64,000 nucleotides of DNA, from NCBI RefSeq assembly GCF_002866825.1, contig NZ_PKUS01000002.1, positions 1 through 64,000 of the forward strand, written 5' to 3'. This DNA is from Pseudohalioglobus lutimaris (GTDB lineage: Bacteria > Pseudomonadota > Gammaproteobacteria > Pseudomonadales > Halieaceae). Shown here in pieces: positions 49,937 through 59,629 of this stretch. The notes beneath the pieces were generated by a model. The model saw only the letters and a list, made by a program, of their open reading frames with translations, was not told the DNA's origin and did not search any database. The position numbers were made by a program, and so were the translations under genes. Each line of letters begins with the position of its first letter. Positions within the stretch are counted from its first letter, which is position 1.

Positions 49937-52426
49937 ATGCGGCTAACCTGCTTAATTCTTACCCTGGCCAGCACCGCTCTATTGTTGGGGTGCTCAAACT
50001 CACGGGACGGTGGCGCAAGTCTGGACGACGGCGTGGCCTATGCGGCCACCGTCCACCGCACCGAGGGAGGCTTTCCGCATATCGTTGCGCAGGATTTTGG
50101 CAGCCTTGGCTTCGGTACCGGTTATGCCGCGGCCCAGGATAATGTCTGCATTATGGCTAAGAACATACTGCGGCTGCGCGGCCAATTGTCGCAATACCTG
50201 GGACCCAACGATGGCAACCTGAACAGCGACCTGTTTCGCGCCTACATGGTGCAGACGGGAATGTACACAGCCCAGGTGTCCCCGGAGATGGAATTCCTCT
50301 ACGCGGGCTTCGCCGCCGGATACAACCACTACCTGCGACAGACGACGGTAAGCAAATTGCCTGACCCGGCTTGCAGGGGTGCGAAATGGATCATGCCCAT
50401 GCGTGCTGAGGACGTACGGCGCGCCGAACTCACGCCCGTATTCCTGCCCCACCTGGCAAACTTGTTCCTCGCCGCGACTCCGCCCATGTCACCTACTGGC
50501 AACAGTTCGACTGCGAACAAGGTCTTGAGCGATTCCGAAAAAGCCGGGCTGGCAGTTGCAATCGAGACGATGGCCACGGCGCACGACAAAGGCAGCAACG
50601 GCGTGGCCATCGGCAGCGAACATACGGCACACTCAGGCGGCTTGCTCTACACCAACCCACACCTGGACTGGGATGTCAGTTTTCAGTTTTTCCCACGGCA
50701 CCAGATTATCCCCGGCGTCACCAATCTGCTTGGGGCCAATACTTATGAGCGGCCGCTGGTGGGCTTTGGCACCAACGGCGATGTCGCCTGGACCAACACC
50801 GTCACCGCTTCGCGCACCCAGGCCCTGTATCAGCTGGAGCTGACGCCCGGCAACCCCATGAGCTACCAGTACGATGGCAGGGAAGAGGCGATCAAAGCGA
50901 TCCCCTTGTCCGTCGCTGTACTGCAGGCAGACGGCAGTGTGAAGCAGCAGAGTCATACGCTGTACGAATCCCGCCATGGCCTGCTGCTGGGGATGCTGTT
51001 CCCATGGGATGCAGAGAAGGCCTTCGCGCTGCGCGTCGCCGATGAAGGCAATCGCGGCCAGAACGGTCAATTCAAGGGGTTGGCGCGGGCCACCAACGTG
51101 CGCGAGATCAGGACCGTGCTCGGCCGCTACCAGGCCACCGCCAACACCAACACCATCGCTGCGGACAGCAATGGCGAGGCGTTCTACGGTGACCTTGGAC
51201 CCGTGGCCAACCTGACCGATGCACAACTGCGGGACTGCGCGCTGCCAACACCCGTACCGGTCCCGCGCTTTGCGCCGGCATTCAGGGGCAATACCAGCGA
51301 CTGCGCATGGCAGACTGACCCTGACTCTGCTGCACCAGGTCTGCTGGGCACAAGCAAGCAGGCAGCGCTGATTCGCCGTGACTATGTGACCAATTCCAAC
51401 GACAGTTATTGGCTTGCCAACCCGCAAGCACCCATCGAAGGTATCCCCCAGGTACAGGGCAGCCGTGCCAGCGAACGGACGCTGCGAACCCGCAGCGGCC
51501 TGGCGACAATCGAGCAACGCATTGCGGGAACTGACGGGCTCCCCGGCAACACCTTTGACGTCGAATCCATCGTCGACCGGATGCTCAGCAACGAAAACCT
51601 CGCCGGGCGGCTATTGCGGGATGACCTGGTTGTGCTGTGTCGGGATAACCCCAACGTGGAAGTAGACGGTACAAGGGTGGATCTCGCTGAGGCGTGCGCA
51701 GCGCTGGCCGGTTGGGACCTGCACTCCAACCTGGACAGCAGAGGCGCACACCTTTTCCGCGAGTTTATTCGTGCGGCCTCCGGCGGAACCTTCAGCAGGC
51801 GTCTGCCGGCGGGCCTGAACTACAGCGTGCCCTTCGATATTGAAGACCCGGTCAATACACCCCGTGGGCTGGACACCGATGACAACCCCGCTGCGCTGGA
51901 GGCGCTGGCCAGGGCCGTAGTCCTGCTTGAGGAAGCGGGCATAGCGCTGGACGCAAGACTGGGCGACCTGCAGACTGTGCGCAAGAATGACCGGCTCATC
52001 CCGCTGCACGGCGGTGAAGAGGGCGAAGGTGTGTTCAATAAGATGGCCTTCAATTTCGCCGGCAGCGAGGGCTACCCCGCAGTCACCGGTTCCAGCGCAA
52101 GCTGGATCATGGCAGTGGAACTTACCGGGAATGAGGTGAAAGCCCGCGGCGTGCTGGCATACTCGCTGTCTACCAACACGGAGTCCCCTCACTATGCCGA
52201 TATGACCGAGATGTTCTCGCGCAAGGAACTGCTGGACCTCCCCTACCGGTTGCGCGATGTGGAAAACGCGGCACTGAGCACGCTGGAACTGAGGGCCGGC
52301 GTGGACGACTGCGGTGCCCAGGGCTGGCGCGAGTTTGCCGAACCTGCCTTCGCCAGTGAAACTGATTGTCGCAGCGCCTTTAGAGCAATTGCGGACTCGC
52401 AGCTGCGCGACTGGGTTGACGAATAA
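49937..52426 (+). CDS. Penicillin acylase family lipoprotein
   Basis: An 829-residue N-terminal nucleophile hydrolase with a lipobox (LLLGC, Cys19), so it is probably anchored to the outer membrane. Two features fit the family: RTEGGFPHIVAQDFGSLGFG with GYAAAQDN early on, and the autocleavage site GSNGVAIG, where Ser220 would become the N-terminal nucleophile of the beta subunit. Relatives cleave amide bonds of penicillins, bile salts or acyl-homoserine lactones. The specific amide here is not known. The downstream region ends at a stem (52516-52536) facing the convergent CoA-ester lyase gene. Confidence 0.88.
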   Translation: MRLTCLILTLASTALLLGCSNSRDGGASLDDGVAYAATVHRTEGGFPHIVAQDFGSLGFGTGYAAAQDNVCIMAKNILRLRGQLSQYLGPNDGNLNSDLFRAYMVQTGMYTAQVSPEMEFLYAGFAAGYNHYLRQTTVSKLPDPACRGAKWIMPMRAEDVRRAELTPVFLPHLANLFLAATPPMSPTGNSSTANKVLSDSEKAGLAVAIETMATAHDKGSNGVAIGSEHTAHSGGLLYTNPHLDWDVSFQFFPRHQIIPGVTNLLGANTYERPLVGFGTNGDVAWTNTVTASRTQALYQLELTPGNPMSYQYDGREEAIKAIPLSVAVLQADGSVKQQSHTLYESRHGLLLGMLFPWDAEKAFALRVADEGNRGQNGQFKGLARATNVREIRTVLGRYQATANTNTIAADSNGEAFYGDLGPVANLTDAQLRDCALPTPVPVPRFAPAFRGNTSDCAWQTDPDSAAPGLLGTSKQAALIRRDYVTNSNDSYWLANPQAPIEGIPQVQGSRASERTLRTRSGLATIEQRIAGTDGLPGNTFDVESIVDRMLSNENLAGRLLRDDLVVLCRDNPNVEVDGTRVDLAEACAALAGWDLHSNLDSRGAHLFREFIRAASGGTFSRRLPAGLNYSVPFDIEDPVNTPRGLDTDDNPAALEALARAVVLLEEAGIALDARLGDLQTVRKNDRLIPLHGGEEGEGVFNKMAFNFAGSEGYPAVTGSSASWIMAVELTGNEVKARGVLAYSLSTNTESPHYADMTEMFSRKELLDLPYRLRDVENAALSTLELRAGVDDCGAQGWREFAEPAFASETDCRSAFRAIADSQLRDWVDE

Positions 52427-52515
52427 GCCTTAACACGCCGCACGCGGTGGTGACCGCGAGGGCCCGATTAAGCATACGAGCACTGCTGCCGCCGGCTTGT
52501 TGGGTAACACTTACC

Positions 52516-52536
52516 CGCCTCAATCAGCTTGAGGCG
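52516..52536. terminator. Hairpin between convergent acylase and CoA-ester lyase genes
   Basis: cgcctcaa (52516-52523) pairs with ttgaggcg (52529-52536) around a 5-base loop. It lies between two convergent stops and could serve both, but has no T run. Confidence 0.5.
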
Positions 52537-52556
52537 CAAACATAGCGCTACTCTGC

Positions 52557-53441
52557 TCACGCGGCCCCGGAGATGGCCTCGCTGATCGCCACCAGGCGCC
52601 GCGCCTGTTGCAGGTGCAACAGCTCGGTCATTTTGCCAGCCACCTGTATCACGCCCTTTCCCTGGTTTTCGGGCAACGCGAAAGCATCGATAATTGCGCG
52701 GGCGTGAGCGACGTCGGCCGGGTCCGGAGCGAAGATCCGGTTAGCAGTCTCGATCTGCGCCGGGTGAATCAGTGACTTGCCGTCAAAGCCGAACACCCTG
52801 CCCTGCTCGCACTCCCTGGCCAGGCCCGGGTCATCCCTGAAATCGTTGTACACTCCGTCAATGACCAGCAACCCCCAGGCGCGAGCCGCCATCACCACCA
52901 TCATCAGCGCTGCCTGAAACGCGGCTCGATCCGGTGTGGTCAATGCACCTGTCTCCAGAGCAAGATCATTCAGCCCCATCACCAGGCCGCGCAGGCGCGT
53001 GTCCTGCGCAGCAGCGGCAATCTCGCGAATATCAATCACTGCCCTGGGCATTTCTATCATCGCCCACAAACCCATCCCGGGGTCGGCGCCAGCCTTGTCC
53101 AGCAACGCGTCCACCTGGCGCAGCTGATCCCCACTGGTGATCTTGGGCAACAGCAGACCGTCCGGCTCTACTGCCACCGCCATAGCCAGGTCATGGTGCC
53201 CCCATGCCGAGTCCAGGCTATTAATACGAATCAACACCTCTCTGGACCCGTAGTTTTTCGCACTGACCGCTTCCTGCACCGCCTGGCGCGCGCCAGCTTT
53301 CGCCTCTGGCGCGACGGCGTCCTCCAGATCCAGAATGAGGGTGTCTGCGGGTAACGCCTGTGCCTTTTCCAGCGCTCGCGTATTGGCACCTGGCATATAC
53401 AGGCAGGAACGCCGGGGACGAAAGTTCAATTCAGTAACCAC
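52557..53441 (-). CDS. HpcH/HpaI aldolase / CoA-ester lyase (CitE-like)
   Basis: A 294-residue TIM-barrel enzyme of the citrate lyase beta subunit family: PRRSCLYMPGANTRALEKA at the start, LILDLEDAVAPEAK with metal-binding acidic residues, and GFDGKSLIHPAQIETANRIF near the end. Stand-alone members cleave malyl-CoA, beta-methylmalyl-CoA or citramalyl-CoA. The specific substrate is not decidable by eye. The start is GTG at 53441 behind GGGAGCCTGTA. It is followed on the minus strand by no close gene and is preceded by the LLM flavin enzyme 68 bp upstream, which may be cotranscribed. Confidence 0.9.
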   Translation of the reverse strand: MVTELNFRPRRSCLYMPGANTRALEKAQALPADTLILDLEDAVAPEAKAGARQAVQEAVSAKNYGSREVLIRINSLDSAWGHHDLAMAVAVEPDGLLLPKITSGDQLRQVDALLDKAGADPGMGLWAMIEMPRAVIDIREIAAAAQDTRLRGLVMGLNDLALETGALTTPDRAAFQAALMMVVMAARAWGLLVIDGVYNDFRDDPGLARECEQGRVFGFDGKSLIHPAQIETANRIFAPDPADVAHARAIIDAFALPENQGKGVIQVAGKMTELLHLQQARRLVAISEAISGAA

Positions 53442-53509
53442 TACAGGCTCCCATGTGATGCAGTATTGGGTGCGGTGCGCACCATCGCTGCTCGCCAGTC
53501 CGGAGAACG

Positions 53510-54487
53510 CTAGTCAAAGACTTCCCTGAGCAACTGGAAAGACCGCTTGCGGTCCTCAAAATAATACATATTGGTAACCGCCATCACCTCATCGGCATGG
53601 TGTTCGGCGGCAAGACGGCTCACCTGTTCGCGCACCTGCGCCGGCGTACCTACCGCTCTGCTATTTTCTCGGCCGGCGATAAACGCACGCTCCTGCGATC
53701 CCAGCGTATATGCCAGTGCCTCTCGCGGTGACAACGAACTTCCATCGGACTGACCGGTAAAAAAGCGATACAGGTTGATATCATAGGTTAATTGCAGAGC
53801 CCTCGCCTGCTCCTCGGAGTCGGCACAGAACACACTCATGGCCAGAATCGCATAGGGCTTGTCCTGCAACAGCCCGGGTTGAAAGCGCTGCTTGTAATGA
53901 CCGATCAGGCGCGCATCCGCCTGGGGATTGATAAACAGACCGAGCACATAAGGTAGTCCGCGCTGCGCCGCCAGTACCGCACTGTCTGGACTGGAGCCGA
54001 GCATCCACAGGGGCAGGTCCGCCGGCGGGGGTGGACTCACCACCGGTGTAGCCGTCCGGTCCCAGAGATAGCGGGAAAGATCCTCTACCAGCTGAGGAAA
54101 GCGCTGGAACTTCGGTTTGCCGTCGGTTGCCAGCGCCACGGCCGTGGACATGTCCGCGCCGGGTGCCCGCCCTACTCCCAGATCGATACGCCCGGGGTAT
54201 AAATTAGCCAGCAGGGAAAACACCTCAGCCACCTTGTAGGCACTGTAATGTGGCAACATCACGCCGCCGGAGCCCAGGCGAATATGTTCGGTAGCTGCCC
54301 CCAGGGCCGCTAGCAGCACTTCAGGCGCGCTGCCGGCCACCGACGGAAAGGCATGGTGCTCGGAAACCCAGAAACGTGTGTAGCCCAGACGCTCGCACCA
54401 CTGCGCCATTTGCAGGGTTTCCTGCAATGCCGCGGGGACCTCCCCAGCAGAGCGGGCGAGGGACTGATCGAGAACAGAAAGCTTCAC
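53510..54487 (-). CDS. LLM-class flavin-dependent oxidoreductase
   Basis: A 325-residue luciferase-like TIM-barrel protein close to the YhbW-type group: MAQWCERLGYTRFWVSEHHA near the N-terminus, GSGGVMLPHYSAYKVAEVF, and LYPGRIDLGVGRAPG. Family members use reduced flavin or F420 to oxidise small molecules; the substrate is unknown. The start is GTG at 54487 with AAAGG upstream. It is divergent from the second acyl-CoA synthetase gene across 79 bp and upstream of the CoA-ester lyase gene. Confidence 0.9.
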   Translation of the reverse strand: MKLSVLDQSLARSAGEVPAALQETLQMAQWCERLGYTRFWVSEHHAFPSVAGSAPEVLLAALGAATEHIRLGSGGVMLPHYSAYKVAEVFSLLANLYPGRIDLGVGRAPGADMSTAVALATDGKPKFQRFPQLVEDLSRYLWDRTATPVVSPPPPADLPLWMLGSSPDSAVLAAQRGLPYVLGLFINPQADARLIGHYKQRFQPGLLQDKPYAILAMSVFCADSEEQARALQLTYDINLYRFFTGQSDGSSLSPREALAYTLGSQERAFIAGRENSRAVGTPAQVREQVSRLAAEHHADEVMAVTNMYYFEDRKRSFQLLREVFD

Positions 54488-54566
54488 GTAAACCTTTCAT
54501 TGACTGGAAAGACACTAGCGCCGAAGCTTAGCAGATATTCAAACGTCAAACGGACCCATAAAAACA

Positions 54567-56120
54567 ATGCTGGTTTATAACTTTCTCGATTACTACGCGC
54601 GCAACACACCCGACCTGCCCTGCCTTACCCAGCATGGCGTAACCTACAGCTACCGCGATGTCGCGCTACGCAGCCTGCAACTGGCCAATGGATTGCTGCA
54701 GCTGGGGGTCTGCCATGGTCACCGGGTAGCCATTCTGGGCGAAAACAGCCTGGAGCACCTGCTTCTGGCAATGGCAGCCGGACGTATAGGGGCGGTAACT
54801 GTTTCACTGAATCACCGGCTGGCCCCGGCAGAACTGGCATTTATTATCAGCGATGCGGAAACGGGTGTATTACTCGCGCCGGAAATGAAACCCGATGCCG
54901 TACAGGAGTTGAAAAATCTCATTGCTGGTGAACTTGTAGTACTGGGCGAGCAGGGAGCGGACTGCATTGAATTCCATCCCTGGCTGGCGCAGCAATCGGC
55001 GCAGGTTCCAGATGTATCGGTGACACCCGGGGATGCATTGTTGCAGCTCTACACCAGCGGCACGACCGGCAATCCTAAAGGCGTGGTGATCAGCCACTTC
55101 AATGTGCTCTCCCTGTGCGCGATGAATGACACGGCTGCACCACGGCGGGCCAGCGCCGGTATGGCTGCGATCATCTGCGCACCACTTTTCCACATTGGTG
55201 GCATGGGCTCATTGCTATTCGGTATTTATAAGGGGCTGAATACACTGCTGCACCGCAGCTTCGATCCGCTGCAATTTGTCGACGATGTAGAGCAATACCC
55301 GGTGAGCAATGTCTTCATGGTACCTGCAATGATAATGGCGATACTGCAGATACCGGGTATTGAGCAACGCAACTTCAGCAACCTGACCCAGGTATTTTAC
55401 GGCGCGTCCCCTATTTCAGAGAGCGTGTTGCGCAAGGCCATGGCAGTTTTCCAGTGCGACTTTGTCCAGATGTACGGTATGACTGAGACCACCGGAACGG
55501 TCGTCAACCTGTCGGCCGACGATCACCGCCGCGCGCTGGAGGGCAAGCCCGAGTTGCTGCGCTCATGTGGCCGCCCGTCGGTAGGTGCCGAGGTCAGGAT
55601 AGTGGATTCCCATGGCAAGGATGTTGCCACGGGCGAGATCGGTGAAATCTGGCTGAAGTCGGATACCAACATGCAAAGCTACTACAACCTGCCCGAGGCC
55701 ACCGCCGAAAGCCTCACCGACGGCTGGGTCCATACCGGTGATGCCGGTTACCAGGACGAGGACGGTTATCTCTATTTGAAGGACCGGATGAAGGACATGG
55801 TGGTCAGCGGCGGCGAAAACATCTACCCGGTGGAGGTTGAGAACGCTATCGCCCAGCACCCGGCGGTGGCCGATGTGGCGGTGATTGGTGTGCCGGACGA
55901 CAAGTACGGCGAGTCCCTGCTCGCATTCATTGTGCTTAACGTTGACGCTGAGCTGGAAGTGGAGGAGCTCATCGACTTCTGCCGGGATAAAATCGCCGGT
56001 TACAAGATCCCCAGGCAAATGCGCACCCTGGAGGTAATGCCACGCAATGCCTCAGGAAAGATTCTCAAGAAAGTGCTGCGTGAGCCTTTCTGGCAAGGTA
56101 CAGAACGCAATATCGGCTAA
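54567..56120 (+). CDS. Acyl-CoA synthetase (AMP-forming), second copy
   Basis: A 517-residue adenylate-forming ligase without a long N-terminal extension. Motifs are LYTSGTTGNPKGVVISH (about residue 161), MYGMTETTG, DGWVHTGDAGYQDEDGY, DRMKDMVVSGGENIYP and NASGKILKKVLR with the C-terminal Lys. It activates an unknown acid as its CoA ester and produces pyrophosphate. It differs clearly in length and detail from the copy at 46273-47973, so they are not a recent duplication. Its stop lies seven bases from that of the convergent CBS gene, with a small hairpin spanning both. Confidence 0.92.
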   Translation: MLVYNFLDYYARNTPDLPCLTQHGVTYSYRDVALRSLQLANGLLQLGVCHGHRVAILGENSLEHLLLAMAAGRIGAVTVSLNHRLAPAELAFIISDAETGVLLAPEMKPDAVQELKNLIAGELVVLGEQGADCIEFHPWLAQQSAQVPDVSVTPGDALLQLYTSGTTGNPKGVVISHFNVLSLCAMNDTAAPRRASAGMAAIICAPLFHIGGMGSLLFGIYKGLNTLLHRSFDPLQFVDDVEQYPVSNVFMVPAMIMAILQIPGIEQRNFSNLTQVFYGASPISESVLRKAMAVFQCDFVQMYGMTETTGTVVNLSADDHRRALEGKPELLRSCGRPSVGAEVRIVDSHGKDVATGEIGEIWLKSDTNMQSYYNLPEATAESLTDGWVHTGDAGYQDEDGYLYLKDRMKDMVVSGGENIYPVEVENAIAQHPAVADVAVIGVPDDKYGESLLAFIVLNVDAELEVEELIDFCRDKIAGYKIPRQMRTLEVMPRNASGKILKKVLREPFWQGTERNIG

Positions 56121-56128
56121 GCCGGTAT
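56110..56128. other. Short hairpin spanning convergent stop codons
   Basis: atatcggc and gccggtat pair with one G-T wobble around the loop taa, which is the stop codon of the synthetase. It might help end both transcripts but has no T run. Confidence 0.3.
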
Positions 56129-56556
56129 CACTTTCGTGAACTCAGCGTTTTGCGACGCGAATGCTCCATGAGGGCCCAGAGCACATTACTGGAACTGACC
56201 TGCCCCACCAGCTTGCCATCTTCCAGCACAGGGCGACGACGCTGTCGGGTATCCAGCATGGACTGGGCTACCTCGACAATGCCATCACCCGGGGAACAGG
56301 TAGCCAGGTCAGTGCTCATCGCGCCCTTAACCAGGGTGTACTCGGGGTCACCATCGTTGTAGAGCGCTGTGAGCACGGCCTTGATGCAATCCAACTCCGA
56401 GAGAATCCCCACGGCTTTGCCATTGTCATCTGTTACCGTCAGTCCGGTGAGCTTGTACTCGACTATCATCTCGATCGCCTGGACGAGGTTGGCATCGTGG
56501 TGAATGGTGAGCGGATTGCGCCGCATGCAATCGCGTATGGTACTGGGGGCTGGCAT
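56128..56556 (-). CDS. CBS-domain-pair protein
   Basis: A 142-residue protein made of two CBS domains (about 5-65 and 75-135; NPLTIHHDANLVQAIEMIVE and MLDTRQRRRPVLEDGKLVGQ). Such pairs bind adenine nucleotides and regulate partner proteins. There is no catalytic or membrane part. The ATG at 56556 has AAGGAAT upstream. It lies 33 bp after the pyrophosphatase gene on the same strand, so it could be a regulatory partner of that pump; that is an inference from position, although some pyrophosphatases do use CBS domains for nucleotide control. Confidence 0.85.
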   Translation of the reverse strand: MPAPSTIRDCMRRNPLTIHHDANLVQAIEMIVEYKLTGLTVTDDNGKAVGILSELDCIKAVLTALYNDGDPEYTLVKGAMSTDLATCSPGDGIVEVAQSMLDTRQRRRPVLEDGKLVGQVSSSNVLWALMEHSRRKTLSSRK

Positions 56557-56589
56557 TGGCTGATTCCTTATTGTGGCACTACCGTATTA

Positions 56590-58788
56590 CTATAGCAGGC
56601 TGAATCCTACCGTCACCCCTGTCATGACTATCGCCACGATACTCATCAGTTTGACCAGGATATTCAGACTGGGGCCGGCGGTGTCCTTGAACGGGTCTCC
56701 CACGGTATCGCCAATCACCGCTGCGTGATGCGCCCGCGAATTCTTACCGCCGTGGTGCCCTTCCTCAACATACTTTTTTGCATTGTCCCAGGCGCCACCT
56801 GCATTGGACAAGAATACAGCCAGGACAAAACCCGTCGCCAGACCGCCCGACAACAGTCCGATCACGCCCGCTACGCCCAGTATGAGGCCGGTGGCGACTG
56901 GCACCAGCACCGCGAGCAGGGCGGGCGCGATCATTTCGCGCTGCGCACCGAGTGTGGATATCTCCACACAGCTGGCGTAGTCAGGCTCACAGTCGCCGCG
57001 CAAGATTCCCGGGTTTTCACGAAACTGTCGCCGCACCTCATCGACCATGGCTGAGGCAGCGCGGCCCACCGCCTGCATGGTCATGCCGCTAAAAACAAAC
57101 GCGGTCATCGAACCGATGAACATGGCGGCCAGTACCACGGGGTTGAGCAGGGTTACATTGAAGTAAGCCATGAAGTCCTGCAGGCTCGCAACGCTGAGCT
57201 CTATGGAGACACCCGACTCCATAAGCAGCACGGTCTCGCCACGGCGCAGCATCTCAAGGCGCACCACTTCGATATAGGACGCAATCAATGCCAGCGCAGT
57301 GAGGGCGGCAGAGCCAATTGCAAAGCCCTTGCCGGTGGCAGCGGTGGTATTGCCCAGTGAGTCCAGGGCATCGGTACGCGCACGCACCTCAGGCCCCAGT
57401 TCACACATTTCCACGTTACCGCCGGCGTTGTCGGCAATGGGGCCATAGGCATCGCTGGCCAGGGTAATACCCAGGGTGGAAAGCATGCCCACAGCAGCTA
57501 TCGCCACGCCATACAGGCCAACGTTGAGTTGCTCGATGTCAAAACCGCTGGCACAGAGAAACGCCATCAAGGTACCAACTGCCACCGCCAGCACTGGAAT
57601 AGCCGTGGATTGCATGCCCGCGCCCAGCCCGGCAATCAGCGTGGTGGCTGCGCCTCCTTCGGCCTGCGCAGCCACCCTGCGGGTAGGGGAGTAGCCCGGG
57701 GAAGTAGCGTACTCGGTAGCCCTGCCAACGACGATACCGGTGACCAGGCCGGACACGACCGCACCCCAGAGTCCCCAGGGATTGGTAATACCCAGGCCAT
57801 GCAGCACCGCGGCGCTGGCCAGCAGGATAAGTACGGCGCTCACATTGATACCGCGGGAAAGCGATGCCAGCAGTTGCTTCTGACTCGCACCCTCCCTGGT
57901 GGTAACGATGAACACACCGACCACAGAGAGCAGAATACCCAGGCCGGCGACGGCTAACGGGGCAACCACCGCCTTCAGTTGCATGACCGGATCCTGCGAC
58001 CATGCTGCCGCACCCAGCGCGGTGGCGGCCAGCAGCGAACCGCAATAGGACTCGAACAGGTCCGCGCCCATACCGGCAACGTCGCCGACGTTATCGCCGA
58101 CATTGTCGGCTATCACTGCAGGGTTACGCGGGTCGTCTTCCGGTATCCCCTTTTCCACCTTGCCCACCAGGTCGGCGCCAACATCCGCGGCTTTGGTGTA
58201 GATTCCACCGCCCACACGGGCGAACAGTGCCTGCAGGGAAGCCCCCATGCCGAAAGAAAGTCCCGTGGTGGTGATCAATACCAGTCCACCGCCCTGCTCC
58301 GCCGTGGCCGGCATAAAGGCGGTTGCGAAAAGCAACCAGGCGAGCACATTGCCAAGGCCCAGTGCGACCACGACCAAACCCATCACCGCGCCGCTGCGAA
58401 AAGCCACCCTCAGAGCACCACCCAGCGAATGACGTGCCGCGGCGGCTGTGCGCACAGAGGCACGAGTGGCCGTTTGCATGCCCACGTAGCCGGCCAATGC
58501 GGAAAACGCGCCACCGGCAAGAAAAAGTGCCGGCAGATAGCGACTCTGCACGCCGAAGCCAAAGGATAGTAGAGTGAACAGCAAACCCAGGCCAAGGAAC
58601 ACCCACAACATAATCCTGTATTGCTGGGCAACATAGGCCATAGCCCCGCGCTGCACATGTCCGCCAATACGCTGCATATGCTCACTGCCTGCGTCCTGAC
58701 GCAGCATATCGCGGTAAAAGAGTGCGGCGAACAGCAACCCGACGATCACACCAGCAGGTGCCAACCAGAAAACCAGCTCGGAAGTCAC
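56590..58788 (-). CDS. hppA: Membrane-bound proton/sodium-pumping pyrophosphatase
   Basis: A 732-residue protein with about 16 membrane helices. The pyrophosphate-binding signature [11 protein letters not shown] lies at residues 202-212, with [19 protein letters not shown] next, and matching acidic segments near the end ([17 protein letters not shown]). [10 protein letters not shown] has Ala where potassium-independent enzymes have Lys, so it should be potassium-dependent. Whether it pumps protons or sodium cannot be read safely. It hydrolyses the pyrophosphate made by reactions such as acyl-CoA synthesis and charges the membrane. The start is GTG at 58788, four bases after the unknown gene at 58793, so they are closely linked. 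Confidence 0.95.
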   Translation of the reverse strand: MTSELVFWLAPAGVIVGLLFAALFYRDMLRQDAGSEHMQRIGGHVQRGAMAYVAQQYRIMLWVFLGLGLLFTLLSFGFGVQSRYLPALFLAGGAFSALAGYVGMQTATRASVRTAAAARHSLGGALRVAFRSGAVMGLVVVALGLGNVLAWLLFATAFMPATAEQGGGLVLITTTGLSFGMGASLQALFARVGGGIYTKAADVGADLVGKVEKGIPEDDPRNPAVIADNVGDNVGDVAGMGADLFESYCGSLLAATALGAAAWSQDPVMQLKAVVAPLAVAGLGILLSVVGVFIVTTREGASQKQLLASLSRGINVSAVLILLASAAVLHGLGITNPWGLWGAVVSGLVTGIVVGRATEYATSPGYSPTRRVAAQAEGGAATTLIAGLGAGMQSTAIPVLAVAVGTLMAFLCASGFDIEQLNVGLYGVAIAAVGMLSTLGITLASDAYGPIADNAGGNVEMCELGPEVRARTDALDSLGNTTAATGKGFAIGSAALTALALIASYIEVVRLEMLRRGETVLLMESGVSIELSVASLQDFMAYFNVTLLNPVVLAAMFIGSMTAFVFSGMTMQAVGRAASAMVDEVRRQFRENPGILRGDCEPDYASCVEISTLGAQREMIAPALLAVLVPVATGLILGVAGVIGLLSGGLATGFVLAVFLSNAGGAWDNAKKYVEEGHHGGKNSRAHHAAVIGDTVGDPFKDTAGPSLNILVKLMSIVAIVMTGVTVGFSLL

Positions 58789-58792
58789 CCTG

Positions 58793-59575
58793 CTAGATCC
58801 ATGGACGACTCGCGATCTGCGCCGAGCGCCACCAGCTGCGACAGCGGGTTTCCAACTCGTCTATTGACGGATAGGGGTAGTAGGCGAATTCCGCGTGATC
58901 GCCCACATAGAATCCGCCCTTGACCATGCGGTACAGCACGCCTTCGGTGGCCTGCTTGGCTACCAGTTTGGTTTCCTTGTGGCTGCTGTCTATCTGTGAC
59001 AGGCAGTCTCTCAGGTGCTGCAGGTTATGGTACGGCAGGTCATGTGCGTCGCCGCGCTTCGGGTCGCTGGAGAGGCCGTTCAGGCGCAACTCGGAAAAGA
59101 CAATTCGCGGCACATGTATCGGCTGTGACTGATCGGTAATGAAATCGCAGAACTGACGCGGATTGAGCCGGCTGGCCACCATCGGTGTGATCGGACAGAA
59201 TTCCTGGTAGAGATGGAGCTCCTTCTCCTCGGATTCGGTGTACTGCATTTTGTTCAGCTCAAGAACAACCCCGTCAGGTGTGACCAGGTAAAGACTCCCC
59301 AGTGCGCTGACCGGCACCCGCGACAGCACGCGATAAATACCCATGTATACTGACTCTTTGGGCTGACCGTCGGGGCCGGGGACACATTTTTCTACGCTGA
59401 TATCAAAAGGAAAATCGTCGGAGCGCCAATCCGGGTCGACCTCAAAAAAAATAGCCTCGCCGTGCGTGTGAGCCTGCTTGCCTGTCGCATAGTAGAGTCC
59501 GAAATCGTCCGGACTTAACATGGATGCCACTAACGCCTGTGGAATCAGGCTAAGGTAAAAGCGGACCTCGCTCAT
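58793..59575 (-). CDS. Conserved-looking protein of unknown function
   Basis: A 260-residue cytosolic protein, with no signal or membrane helix. It begins MSEVRFYLSLIPQALVASML and contains several aromatic-rich patches (FGLYYATGKQAHTHGEAIFF; GFYVGDHAEFAYYPYPSI). I do not recognise a family. A GGAGG ribosome site directly precedes the ATG at 59575. Its stop is four bases before the pyrophosphatase start, and it follows the patatin lipase by 54 bp, so all three are probably in one transcript. It may be an accessory to the lipase or pump, but nothing in the sequence shows which. Confidence 0.7.
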   Translation of the reverse strand: MSEVRFYLSLIPQALVASMLSPDDFGLYYATGKQAHTHGEAIFFEVDPDWRSDDFPFDISVEKCVPGPDGQPKESVYMGIYRVLSRVPVSALGSLYLVTPDGVVLELNKMQYTESEEKELHLYQEFCPITPMVASRLNPRQFCDFITDQSQPIHVPRIVFSELRLNGLSSDPKRGDAHDLPYHNLQHLRDCLSQIDSSHKETKLVAKQATEGVLYRMVKGGFYVGDHAEFAYYPYPSIDELETRCRSWWRSAQIASRPWI

Positions 59576-59629
59576 TTCGCCTCCAGCAGTGTCACATCGA
59601 ACGCTTCCCCGGGGGAAAAGCGGGTGCCG

